Positions 48,494-56,733 of a stretch of DNA of 64,000 nt are shown piece by piece. Position 1 is the stretch's first letter, and every line of letters begins with the position of its first letter. This stretch comes from Streptomyces orinoci (GTDB lineage Bacteria > Actinomycetota > Actinomycetes > Streptomycetales > Streptomycetaceae), in the NCBI RefSeq assembly GCF_003121295.1, contig NZ_PHNC01000029.1:248001-312000 (forward strand), given 5' to 3'. Under the pieces are notes generated by a model. That model was not told the DNA's origin. It did not search any database and worked only from the letters and a program-made list of their open reading frames with translations. A program made the position numbers and the translations under genes.

Positions 48494-49762
48494 ATGGCCC
48501 CCCGCTCCGCCACGCGCCGGACCTCCGCGATTCTGGGCGCGATCGCCCTGTTCGCCACCACCGGTGTGACCGCCGCGTCCGCCGACTCCTCCCCGGCACC
48601 CAAGGTGCCGGGCCTGTACGGCAGCTCGGACCCCAAGTTCGACGGCGTCTTCCGCCAGTCGCTGGCCTTCCTGGCGCAGAACGCGGCCGGGGTCAGCCCG
48701 GCCCCGCAGGCGGTGGACTGGCTGGCCGGACAGCAGTGCGCGGACGGCGGCTACCCGGGCTTCCGGGCCGACACCGGCAAGCCCTGCGATGAGCACAAGG
48801 GTGAGTTCACCGACAACACGGCCGTGGCCGTACAGGCGCTGGCCGCCGTGGGCGGGCGCGGTGAGCAGGTCAAGAAGGGCCTGGACTGGCTCACCGCGCA
48901 CCAGAACGCGGACGGCGGCTGGGGCATGGGCCCCGGCGAGACCAGCAACTCCAACTCCACCGCCGCCGCCATCGGCGCCCTGGCGGCGGCCGGGAAGGAC
49001 CCGGCCAAGGTCACCGCCAAGAGCGGCAAGAGCCCCTATGACGCCCTGCTCACCTTCCAGCTGGGCTGTGACGCCAAGGGCGATGACCAGGGCGCCTTCG
49101 GCTGGGCCCCGCAGAACGGGCAGCTGACCGCCGACAACTCCGCCTCCGCCGCCTCGGCGCTGGCCGCCCTGGGCAAGGGATACCTGGTGCCGCCGGCGGG
49201 CAAGGACGACAAGCCGGTCCAGCCGCTGGACTGCAAGCAGGGCAACGGGGTCAAGGGGGCCAAGGACCCGCAGGCCGCCTCCTCGGCCGCTTCCGCCTAC
49301 CTGGTGAAGAAGCTCGACGCGACCGGTGACCACCTGGAGTCCTCCATGCCGGGCGCCCCCAAGGGCCCGGACTTCGGGGTGACCGCCGACGCGGTGACCG
49401 CCCTGGCCGCGGGCGGCCACCGGCAGGCGGCCGAAAAGCCGCTGAAGTGGCTGGAGTCCAAGGACGCCAAGGCCGTGCAGTGGGCCAAGGGCGACTCCGG
49501 CCAGGGCGACCCCGGCCGGCTGGCCAAGCTGGTGCTGGCCGCCCATGCGGCCGGTGCCGACCCGCGTGACTTCGCCGGCACCGACCTGGTGGCCCAGCTG
49601 AACGCCACCGGCCCCAAGCCCGCCGCCACGCCCACCCAGCAGGAGGAGAAGAAGAAGGAGAAGGGCACCACCTTCGGCGTCTGGTGGTTCGTCGGGGTCT
49701 GCCTGGTGGCCGGGATCGGCGTCGGCTTCCTGCTCAGCGGCCGCAAGAAGCAGCAGTCGTGA
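48494..49762 (+). CDS. Secreted membrane-anchored prenyltransferase/squalene-repeat protein of the ECF operon
   Basis: A 422-residue exported protein. It has a Sec signal (ending ASADSSP), then helical repeats with the terpene-cyclase-like motifs QQCADGGYPGFRAD and HQNADGGWGMGPGETSNSNS. The C-terminus has a Lys-rich linker, one membrane helix (VWWFVGVCLVAGIGVGFLL), and a cytoplasmic basic tail. The fold resembles cobalamin-binding intrinsic factor/transcobalamin-like alpha/alpha barrels, so it may capture a vitamin outside the cell. Its stop overlaps the GTG of the next gene, leading the ECF operon. Ribosome binding site GAGAGG at about 10 bases. Confidence 0.85.
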   Translation: MAPRSATRRTSAILGAIALFATTGVTAASADSSPAPKVPGLYGSSDPKFDGVFRQSLAFLAQNAAGVSPAPQAVDWLAGQQCADGGYPGFRADTGKPCDEHKGEFTDNTAVAVQALAAVGGRGEQVKKGLDWLTAHQNADGGWGMGPGETSNSNSTAAAIGALAAAGKDPAKVTAKSGKSPYDALLTFQLGCDAKGDDQGAFGWAPQNGQLTADNSASAASALAALGKGYLVPPAGKDDKPVQPLDCKQGNGVKGAKDPQAASSAASAYLVKKLDATGDHLESSMPGAPKGPDFGVTADAVTALAAGGHRQAAEKPLKWLESKDAKAVQWAKGDSGQGDPGRLAKLVLAAHAAGADPRDFAGTDLVAQLNATGPKPAATPTQQEEKKKEKGTTFGVWWFVGVCLVAGIGVGFLLSGRKKQQS

Positions 49763-50403
49763 CCAGGGCCCGCACAGCGGGCGCCCTGCTGATCGCCGGG
49801 CTGCTCGCCCTCCTCGGTGCCGCCCCGGCGCAGGCCGCCGGGTACCGCTACTGGTCGTTCTGGCAGAGCGGCGACGGCAAGAGCTGGACCTACGCCACCC
49901 AGGGCCCGGCCCAGGCCCGCCCGGCCGACGGCCAGAGCATCGGCTTCCGCTTCGCCGTCAGCCAGGACTCCGCCAACGCCGCCAAGCCGCGTACGGAGCC
50001 CGGCTTCGCGGCCGTCTGCCGGAACACACCCGCCCAGGCGGGCCATAAGCGGGTGGCCGTGGTGCTGGACTTCGGGACCGCCGAGGACGCCCCCGACAAC
50101 GAGCGGCCGCCCGCCGGCCGTACCGCCTGTGCCCAACTGCCCGGTGACGCCAGTGCCGGTGACGCGCTGGCCGCGGTGGCCAAGCCGCTGCGGTACAACT
50201 CCGCCGCGCTGCTGTGCGCCATCTCGGGCTATCCCAGGGCGGGTTGTGGCGAGCAGGTCGAGGGCGGAAAGCACTCCGGCACCGAGAGCGGAGCCAAGAG
50301 CGAGGGCGGCGAGGGGCCGTCCGTGGGGATGATCGCCGCCATCGCGGCCGTGGTTCTGCTGGGCGCCGGCGCCCTGTGGCAGGCGCGCCGCCGGCGCGGA
50401 TGA
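49759..50403 (+). CDS. SCO2322-family secreted protein with C-terminal membrane anchor
   Basis: A 214-residue protein. Signal peptide (residues 1-28, APAQAAGY), a domain with YRYWSFWQSGDGKSWTYATQ, GFRFAVSQDSANAAKPRTEP and two conserved Cys pairs (FAAVCRNT, RTACAQLPG, ALLCAISGY, GCGEQVEGG). A Glu/Gly/Ser linker and one membrane helix end the protein. It is named for the S. coelicolor gene and always travels with these ECF transporter genes. It starts at GTG 49759, overlapping the previous stop by 4 bases. Probably part of substrate delivery. Confidence 0.88.
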   Translation: MTRARTAGALLIAGLLALLGAAPAQAAGYRYWSFWQSGDGKSWTYATQGPAQARPADGQSIGFRFAVSQDSANAAKPRTEPGFAAVCRNTPAQAGHKRVAVVLDFGTAEDAPDNERPPAGRTACAQLPGDASAGDALAAVAKPLRYNSAALLCAISGYPRAGCGEQVEGGKHSGTESGAKSEGGEGPSVGMIAAIAAVVLLGAGALWQARRRRG

Positions 50404-51671
50404 GCGCGGGGCAGGCGCGCCCCCGGGAGTTGCACGCGGGCGCGTGGTGGATATGGGCGCTGGGCCTGGCCACCGCCGCCTCCCGCACTACCAATCCGCT
50501 GCTGCTGTGCCTGCTGGTGGCGGTGGCGGGCTATGTGGTGGCGGCCCGGCGCACCGAGGCGCCCTGGGCCCGCTCCTATGGCGCCTTCCTCAGGCTGGGC
50601 CTGGCCGTGATCGTCATCCGGCTGGTGTTCGCGGTGCTGCTCGGCTCCCCCATCCCCGGTACGCACACCGTGCTCACCCTGCCGGAAGTCCCGCTGCCCG
50701 ACTGGGCGCGCGGGGTGCGGCTGGGGGGCCGGGTCACCGCCGAGGGGCTGGTCTTCGCCCTCTATGACGCGCTCAAGCTGGCCGCCCTGCTGATCTGTGT
50801 GGGCGCCGCCAACGCCCTGGCGAATCCGGCCCGGTTGCTGAAGTCGCTGCCGGGCGCGCTCTATGAGGCGGGAGTGGCGGTGGTGGTGGCGATGACCTTC
50901 GCCCCCAATCTGGTGGCGGACGTCCAACGGCTGCGCGCCGCACGGCGGTTGCGCGGCCGCCCGGACCGGGGCCTCAAGGCCCTGCTCCAGGTGGGACTGC
51001 CGGTGCTGGAGGGCGCGCTGGAGCGTTCGGTGGCGCTGGCGGCGGCCATGGACTCCCGTGGCTACGGCCGTACCGCCCAAGTCCCGCGTGCGGTACGGCA
51101 CACCACCTCGGCCCTGACCCTGGGCGGTCTGCTGGGGGTGTGCGCCGGAACCTACGGTCTGCTGGCCGACCAGGGCGCGGGGTACGGCATGCCGCTGTTG
51201 CTGGCCGGGGTGCTGGCGGCCCTTGCCGGGCTGCGCCTGGGCGGCCGCCGCTCGGTACGCACCCGCTACCGGCCGGACGCCTGGGGGTTGCGGGAGTGGC
51301 TGGTGGCCGGCTCCGGGGCCGGGGTCGCCGCGCTGATGATCGTGGCCGGTTCGCAGGCCCCCGGGGCGCTGCACCCCTCCGCCGTACCGCTGACCGCGCC
51401 CCGGCTGCCGCTGTGGCCGGCCGCCACGCTGCTGATCGGGCTGGCGCCGGCCTTCCTGGCGCCCGCACCGCCGCGCACGCGGGGCCGTACCGCGCCGCCT
51501 GCCCAGGCCCGTACCCAGCCGCATAACGAGGCCCGCACCGAGCCGCGCACCCAGGCCCCTACCGAGCCGCCTGCCCAGACCCGAACCCACCCGCATACCG
51601 AGGCCCGCGCCCACCCGCCTACCCAGGCCCGTACCCAACCGCGCACCCAGAAAGGAGACTCCGCCCGGTGA
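50400..51671 (+). CDS. ECF transporter transmembrane subunit (EcfT)
   Basis: A 423-residue integral membrane protein. The EcfT coupling-helix motif is visible (RRLRAARRLRGRP, then AAAMDSRGYGRT), with about 6-8 membrane helices. Unusually, the C-terminal ~60 residues are a hydrophilic Thr/Arg/Pro tail made of six 8-residue repeats. It is translationally coupled to SCO2322 (ATGA) and to EcfA (GTGA), and should link the ATPase to the S component to import a vitamin or metal. Confidence 0.9.
   Translation: MSAGQARPRELHAGAWWIWALGLATAASRTTNPLLLCLLVAVAGYVVAARRTEAPWARSYGAFLRLGLAVIVIRLVFAVLLGSPIPGTHTVLTLPEVPLPDWARGVRLGGRVTAEGLVFALYDALKLAALLICVGAANALANPARLLKSLPGALYEAGVAVVVAMTFAPNLVADVQRLRAARRLRGRPDRGLKALLQVGLPVLEGALERSVALAAAMDSRGYGRTAQVPRAVRHTTSALTLGGLLGVCAGTYGLLADQGAGYGMPLLLAGVLAALAGLRLGGRRSVRTRYRPDAWGLREWLVAGSGAGVAALMIVAGSQAPGALHPSAVPLTAPRLPLWPAATLLIGLAPAFLAPAPPRTRGRTAPPAQARTQPHNEARTEPRTQAPTEPPAQTRTHPHTEARAHPPTQARTQPRTQKGDSAR
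51507..51650. repeat. 24-bp coding tandem repeat, six units
   Basis: Six adjacent 24-base units of the type GCCCGTACCCAGCCGCATAA encode octapeptides such as ARTQPHNE, ARTEPRTQ, APTEPPAQ, TRTHPHTE, ARAHPPTQ and ARTQPRTQ at the end of EcfT. The array ends directly before the AAAGGAG ribosome binding site of the ATPase gene. Confidence 0.9.
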
Positions 51672-53347
51672 TCCGCTTCGAGCAGGTATCGGTCAGCTAT
51701 GACGGCGCCGCCGCACCCGCCCTGCGGGATGTGGAACTGACCATCCCCGAGGGCGAGTTGTGCCTGCTGGTCGGCCCCTCCGGGGTCGGCAAGTCAACCC
51801 TGCTGGGCGCGGTCGGCGGACTGGTGCCGCACTTCACCGGCGGCACCCTGCGCGGCCGGGTCACCGTGGCCGGGCGCGACACCCGTACCCATCGGCCGCG
51901 TGAACTCGCCGATGTGGTGGGCATGGTGGGCCAGGACCCGATGGCGCATTTCGTCACCGACACCGTGGAGGACGAACTGGCCTATGGCATGGAGTCGCTG
52001 GGCCTGCCCGCCGACACCATGCGCCGCCGGGTGGAGGAAACCCTGGACCTGCTGGGCCTGGAGGCCCTGCGCTCCCGGCCCATCGCCACCCTCTCCGGCG
52101 GCCAGCGCCAGCGGGTGGCCATCGGCTCGGTGCTCACCACCCACCCCAAGGTGCTGGTGCTGGACGAGCCGACCTCCGCCCTGGACCCGGCCGCCGCCGA
52201 GGAGGTGCTGGCGGTGCTGCAACGCCTGGTGCACGACCTGGGTACCACGGTGCTGCTGGCCGAGCACCGGCTGGAGCGGGTGGTGCAGTACGCGGACCAA
52301 GTCATCCTGCTGCCCGCGCCGGGCGCCGCCCCCGTGGCCGGCGACCCGGCCGAGATCATGGCCCGCTCACCGGTGCATCCGCCGGTGGTCGGCCTGGGCC
52401 GGATCGCGGGCTGGTCCCCGCTGCCGCTGTCGGTACGCGACGCCCGCCGCAAGGCTGCCCCGCTGCGTGAACGGCTCGCGGACCGTACCCCGCCGCCGGT
52501 GTCCCCGGCGCCCCCGGCGCCCCTGGTGCCGCAACAGCGCCCGCGTCCAAGGCTGTTGGGCCGACGCTCCATGGAGCCGTCCACCGCACCCGCCGCCGAG
52601 ACCTCCGCCCTGGTGGTGCGGCATGGCAGCCTGGACGCGCTGCGCGGGGTGGACCTGCGGGTGGGCGCCGGGGAGACGGTGGCCCTGATGGGCCGCAACG
52701 GGGCGGGGAAGTCAACCCTGTTGAAGACCCTGGTCGGCATGCACGCCCCCGCCCGGGGTTCGGCCCGGGTGGGCGGCCTGGAGCCGCACCGCACCGGCCC
52801 GCGCCAACTGCTGCGCCGGGTGGGCCTGGTGCCGCAGGAGCCGCGCGATCTGCTGTACGCCGACACGGTGGCCGCCGAATGCGCGGCCGCCGACCGGGAC
52901 GCGGAGGCCGCGCCCGGCACCTGCCGGGCGCTGGTGTCCGAGCTGCTGCCGGAGGTGGCCGACGCCACCCACCCCCGTGACCTCTCCGAGGGCCAGCGCC
53001 TGGCCCTGGCCCTGGCCGTGGTGCTCACCGCCCGTCCGCCGCTGCTCCTGCTGGACGAGCCCACCCGGGGCCTGGACTACGCGGCCAAGGCCCGCCTGGT
53101 GGAGATCCTGCGCGTGCTCGCGGCCGAGGGCCATGCGATCGTGCTGGCCACCCATGATGTGGAGCTGGCCGCGGAGCTGGCGCACCGGGTGGTGATTCTC
53201 GCCGAGGGCGAGGTGGTGGCCGACGGGCCGACCGCCGAAGTCGTGGTCTCCTCCCCCGCGTTCGCGCCCCAGGTGGCGAAGGTGCTGGCGCCCTCCCCCT
53301 GGCTCACGGTCGCGCAGGTGCGGGACGCGCTGGGGCTGGTGCCGTGA
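51668..53347 (+). CDS. ECF transporter double ATPase (EcfA fusion)
   Basis: A 559-residue protein with two ABC ATPase domains. The first has Walker A GPSGVGKSTL, signature LSGGQRQRVA and Walker B VLVLDEPTSALDP. The second, from about residue 310, has GRNGAGKSTL and LLLLDEPTRGLDY, but its signature reads LSEGQRLALA with Glu for Gly. Such fused A/A' subunits drive ECF importers. AAAGGAG lies upstream of the GTG at 51668, which overlaps the EcfT stop. The S component gene follows with a TGATG overlap. Confidence 0.93.
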   Translation: MIRFEQVSVSYDGAAAPALRDVELTIPEGELCLLVGPSGVGKSTLLGAVGGLVPHFTGGTLRGRVTVAGRDTRTHRPRELADVVGMVGQDPMAHFVTDTVEDELAYGMESLGLPADTMRRRVEETLDLLGLEALRSRPIATLSGGQRQRVAIGSVLTTHPKVLVLDEPTSALDPAAAEEVLAVLQRLVHDLGTTVLLAEHRLERVVQYADQVILLPAPGAAPVAGDPAEIMARSPVHPPVVGLGRIAGWSPLPLSVRDARRKAAPLRERLADRTPPPVSPAPPAPLVPQQRPRPRLLGRRSMEPSTAPAAETSALVVRHGSLDALRGVDLRVGAGETVALMGRNGAGKSTLLKTLVGMHAPARGSARVGGLEPHRTGPRQLLRRVGLVPQEPRDLLYADTVAAECAAADRDAEAAPGTCRALVSELLPEVADATHPRDLSEGQRLALALAVVLTARPPLLLLDEPTRGLDYAAKARLVEILRVLAAEGHAIVLATHDVELAAELAHRVVILAEGEVVADGPTAEVVVSSPAFAPQVAKVLAPSPWLTVAQVRDALGLVP

Positions 53348-54294
53348 TGAAGCTGCCCCGGCGCCGCCCTGGCACCGTTTCCCCGGCGGGCTCCGCGCCC
53401 CGCGAGGGGCGCCAGGCGGACGCGTATACGGCTCCGCCGAGTGGGCGCCATCAGCCGCAAACGGCCCGCACCGGACCCGGCACCGCGTCCCGCCCCAACC
53501 CCATCCGCCTGGGCCCCCGTTCCATCACCGCCCTGACCCTGATCACCCTCACCGGCATGGCCGCCTTCGCCTGGCCCCTGCTGGCGAGCGGCAACTCCGG
53601 CCTGGCGCACAGCCATGACGCGCCCTACCTGTTCGCCGCCCTTCTCCCCCTCCTCCTCGCCGTTGTCCTGGCGACCATCGCCGACACCGGTCTGGACGCC
53701 AAGGCCATCGCCATGCTCGGCGTACTGGCCGCCGCCGGCGCCGCCCTGCGCCCGCTGGGCGCCGGCACCGCCGGCATCGAGCCGATGTTCTTCCTGATGG
53801 TGCTCTCCGGCCGGGTCCTCGGCCCGGGCTTCGGTTTTGTCCTGGGCGCCCTGTCGATGTTCGCCTCCGCCCTGCTCACCGGCGGGGTCGGCCCCTGGAT
53901 GCCGTTCCAGATGCTGGCCATGGGCTGGGTGTCCATGGGCGCGGGCCTGCTGCCCGGCCCCGGCCGGCTGCGCGGCCGCGCCGAACTGGCCATGCTGGCC
54001 GGGTACGGAGCGCTGTCCTCCGTCCTCTACGGCACGGTGATGAACCTCCAGGGCTGGCCCTATATCGGCTCGCTCGCCTCCGGGATCTCCTTTGTCCCCG
54101 GCGACCCGCTCTCCGCCAACCTGGCCCGCTTCACCGCCTACTGCCTGGCCACCTCCCTGGGCTGGGACCTGCCCCGCGCCGTGGTCACCGTGCTGGCCAC
54201 CCTCACCCTGGGTCCCTTCGTCCTGCGCGCCCTGCGCCGCGCCACCCGCCGGGCGGCGTTCGAGGCACCGGTCACCTTCACCTCGACCTCGTAA
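53347..54294 (+). CDS. ECF transporter substrate-binding (S) component, CbrT-like
   Basis: A 315-residue membrane protein. After a basic cytoplasmic N-terminus of about 65 residues it has six predicted helices. The AxxxA-type contact motif for EcfT coupling is visible (LGALSMFASALLTGGVGPWMPF), along with KAIAMLGVLAAAGAALRPLG and GIEPMFFLMVL. These features match the CbrT/QueT-like S components that appear in cobalamin-related Streptomyces loci. The actual ligand is inferred from that context. I use ATG 53347; GTG 53344 is one codon upstream. Confidence 0.87.
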   Translation: MKLPRRRPGTVSPAGSAPREGRQADAYTAPPSGRHQPQTARTGPGTASRPNPIRLGPRSITALTLITLTGMAAFAWPLLASGNSGLAHSHDAPYLFAALLPLLLAVVLATIADTGLDAKAIAMLGVLAAAGAALRPLGAGTAGIEPMFFLMVLSGRVLGPGFGFVLGALSMFASALLTGGVGPWMPFQMLAMGWVSMGAGLLPGPGRLRGRAELAMLAGYGALSSVLYGTVMNLQGWPYIGSLASGISFVPGDPLSANLARFTAYCLATSLGWDLPRAVVTVLATLTLGPFVLRALRRATRRAAFEAPVTFTSTS

Positions 54295-54304
54295 CGGAAC
54301 CGCC

Positions 54305-55384
54305 ATGAGCCATCCCATCGTCACCCGCAGCCCGGGCCAAATACGGGGCAGCATCGTCGCCTCGGCGGCATTGGGGCTCGCCCTCGCCATCGCCGCCGCC
54401 GTGCTGCTCCTCGTCCCCGTACCCCGGGCCCTCCACGAGCAGCGGGCCTTCGCCGCCGCGGCCGAGTGCCCGGCGAACTCCGGCTCCGGGGACTGCCTGC
54501 GCCGGATGCCGGCCACCGTGACCGGGACCGACAGCGAGTACGTGCACAAAACGACCGTTCACTGGCTGTCCCTCACCGAACGGAACGGCACCGCGCACCG
54601 CCTGGCGATGCGCAACACAGGCCCCGTCTACTCCTCGGTCTCCCCGGGCGACCGGGTCACCGTGACGTACTGGCGCGGCCGGATCCGCTCCGTCGGCTTC
54701 CACGGGTGGCGCCAGGCCACCGCCGAGAACCCGGCCGGCAGATACCGCACCTGGTCCGCGGCCGGTCTGGGCCTTCCCGGGCTCGCCGGTGTGTTCCTGT
54801 GGTGCGCCCACGCGCTGCGCCGGGCCTGGCACAGCCCCGATCCCGCCGTACGGCGGGGCCGGCGCATGTACGTTCCGGTGACGGCCGCGCTCGTCATCGG
54901 CGGCATCGGCTGCATCGCCCCGTTCGTCACCTCGAACCTGTCCGCGGCCCTCCAGCTCACGGCGCTCTGCGACGCACTCGTGCTGGTGGTCACCGCGGCG
55001 GTGATGTTCCTGCTGGGGCGGCGTACCTCCGACTCCCTCGCGGTCACCCCCCGGACGCCCGAGCGGGAGGAACGCTTCCCCGGCCTGGTCATCGGCCAGG
55101 TCCCCTATGCCGGCGGCGGCTTTCTGGTGGCCGCGCCCGGTCAACTGGCCGTGACCATCGACCCGGACGGCCGGATCCTGCGCAAGCCGCTGCCGCGCAC
55201 ACTGCTCGTCGAGCGGGTGCGCCACCTCTACCTCACCGACCCCGTCGATGCTCCCCAGCGCGGTTCCCGGGTGATCGAATGCCGGGACGGTGAGCAGCAG
55301 GTCCTCATCGTCACCGGGAAGAAGAACGTCCCCTGGGTGCTGGGCGCCCTGGCACCGGAAGCGGTCAGGACAGCCGCTGAATGA
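54305..55384 (+). CDS. Hypothetical membrane protein
   Basis: A 359-residue protein: membrane helix at about 20-40, an extracellular domain with Cys pair ECPANSGSGDCLRRMP, a beta-rich part (TVHWLSLTERNGTAHRL, SPGDRVTVTYWRGRI), then three more helices near 155-245. The cytoplasmic C-terminus (ADPDGRILRKPLPRTLLVERV-type) is beta-rich. It begins 10 bases after the ECF operon without overlap. Its last 20 bases overlap the convergent thiolase gene. I recognise no family. Confidence 0.7.
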   Translation: MSHPIVTRSPGQIRGSIVASAALGLALAIAAAVLLLVPVPRALHEQRAFAAAAECPANSGSGDCLRRMPATVTGTDSEYVHKTTVHWLSLTERNGTAHRLAMRNTGPVYSSVSPGDRVTVTYWRGRIRSVGFHGWRQATAENPAGRYRTWSAAGLGLPGLAGVFLWCAHALRRAWHSPDPAVRRGRRMYVPVTAALVIGGIGCIAPFVTSNLSAALQLTALCDALVLVVTAAVMFLLGRRTSDSLAVTPRTPEREERFPGLVIGQVPYAGGGFLVAAPGQLAVTIDPDGRILRKPLPRTLLVERVRHLYLTDPVDAPQRGSRVIECRDGEQQVLIVTGKKNVPWVLGALAPEAVRTAAE

Positions 55385-56537
55385 TCGTCCCGGTCGCCAG
55401 CGCCCCGCCCGCGCACATGGTGATCAGCGCGAACTCCCCGTCCCGCCGCTCCAGTTCATGCAGGGCCGTGGTGATCAGCCGTGCCCCGGTGGCCCCCACC
55501 GGATGCCCCAGGGCTATGGCGCCGCCATTGACATTGACCTTCTCCAGGTCCTGGTCGAAGACCTGCGCCCAGGACAACACCACCGAGGCGAAGGCCTCGT
55601 TGATCTCCACCAGGTCGATATCGCGCAGCGCCATCCCCGCCTTGCCCAGCACCGCGCGGGTGGCGTCCACCGGCCCGTCCAGATGGAAGTGCGGGTCACA
55701 GCCGACCAGGGCCTGGGCGACGATCCGGGCCCGGGGGCGCAGCCGCAGGGCGCGGGCCATCCGTTTGGAGGCCCATAACAGGGCGGCGGCTCCGTCGGAG
55801 ATCTGGGAGGAGTTGCCGGCCGTGTGCACGGCGGTGGGCATCACCGGCTTGAGCCGGGCCAGCGCCTCCATACTGGTGTCGCGCAGCCCCTCGTCCCGGT
55901 CCACCAGGCGCCACATGCCCTGCCCGGCCAGCTGCTCCTCCTCGGTGGTGGGCACCTGGACCGCGAAGGTCTCGCGCTTGAAGCGCTCCTCCGCCCAGGC
56001 GCGGGCGGCCCGTTCCTGGGAGCGGAGCCCCTGGGCATCCACATCGGCCCTGGTCAGTCCGCGCCGGCGGGCGATCCGCTCGGCGGCCTCGAACTGGTTG
56101 GGCAGGTCCACATTCCACTCGTCGGGGAAGGGTCTGCCCGGCCCGTGCCGGGAGCCGCTGCCCAGCGGCACCCGGGACATGGCCTCCAGTCCGCAGCCGA
56201 TGCCTATGTCGATCACCCCGCAGGCGATCATGTTGGCCACCAGGTGGTTGGCCTGCTGGGACGAGCCGCACTGGCAGTCCACGGTGGTGGCCGCCGTCTC
56301 ATACGGCAGCCCCATGGCCAGCCATGCCGTGCGCACCGGGTTCATCGACTGCTCGCCGGCGTGGGTGACCGTGCCGCCGACGATCTGTTCCACACAGTCG
56401 GGCTGGATGCCGGTGCGGGCGAGCACTTCCCGGTAGGTCTCCCCCAGCAGATAGGCGGGATGGAGATTGGCCAGCGCGCCGCCGCGCTTGCCGATGGGGG
56501 TGCGTACGGCCTCGACGATGACAGGTTCTGCCGCCAT
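55365..56537 (-). CDS. Acetyl-CoA C-acyltransferase, steroid-type thiolase (FadA5-like)
   Basis: A 390-residue thiolase with the pattern of mycobacterial FadA5, the thiolase that removes acetyl-CoA from cholesterol side chains. Close matches are VIVEAVRTPIGKRGG, TTVDCQCGSSQQANHLVAN (nucleophile Cys90), NQFEAAERIARRRG, HTAGNSSQISDGAAALLW, and FHLDGPVDATRAVLGKAGM. The second and third catalytic regions are NGGAIALGHPVGATGARLIT and MCAGGALATGTII. It is divergent from a CYP125-like P450, with a shared operator-like palindrome between them. Its substrate in this organism is inferred only. Confidence 0.9.
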   Translation of the reverse strand: MAAEPVIVEAVRTPIGKRGGALANLHPAYLLGETYREVLARTGIQPDCVEQIVGGTVTHAGEQSMNPVRTAWLAMGLPYETAATTVDCQCGSSQQANHLVANMIACGVIDIGIGCGLEAMSRVPLGSGSRHGPGRPFPDEWNVDLPNQFEAAERIARRRGLTRADVDAQGLRSQERAARAWAEERFKRETFAVQVPTTEEEQLAGQGMWRLVDRDEGLRDTSMEALARLKPVMPTAVHTAGNSSQISDGAAALLWASKRMARALRLRPRARIVAQALVGCDPHFHLDGPVDATRAVLGKAGMALRDIDLVEINEAFASVVLSWAQVFDQDLEKVNVNGGAIALGHPVGATGARLITTALHELERRDGEFALITMCAGGALATGTIIQRLS

Positions 56538-56684
56538 GACTCGTCCTCTCCCGGATGCCCGCGATCCCAGTCCTACGCGCTGCTACCGCCGGTACGCAAG
56601 GGTCGCGCAAAGCCGCGCCGGGCAACAGATGGCGTCGCCTTCATTGCCTTGTCCGGGGCCCGGAGTTAGCGTCGGGCCAGTTGG

Positions 56685-56699
56685 CTGACGCTGCGTCAG
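56685..56699. promoter_or_regulatory. Candidate operator between thiolase and P450
   Basis: CTGAC-GCTGC-GTCAG, flanked G...A, repeats the spacing and sequence of the palindrome at the aldehyde dehydrogenase start (48212-48228), including the trailing ACG. It lies 35 bases upstream of the P450 start and 148 bases upstream of the thiolase start. Confidence 0.65.
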
Positions 56700-56733
56700 A
56701 CGAAGCGTCGGCACCCCCCGAGGAGTGGTCGCC

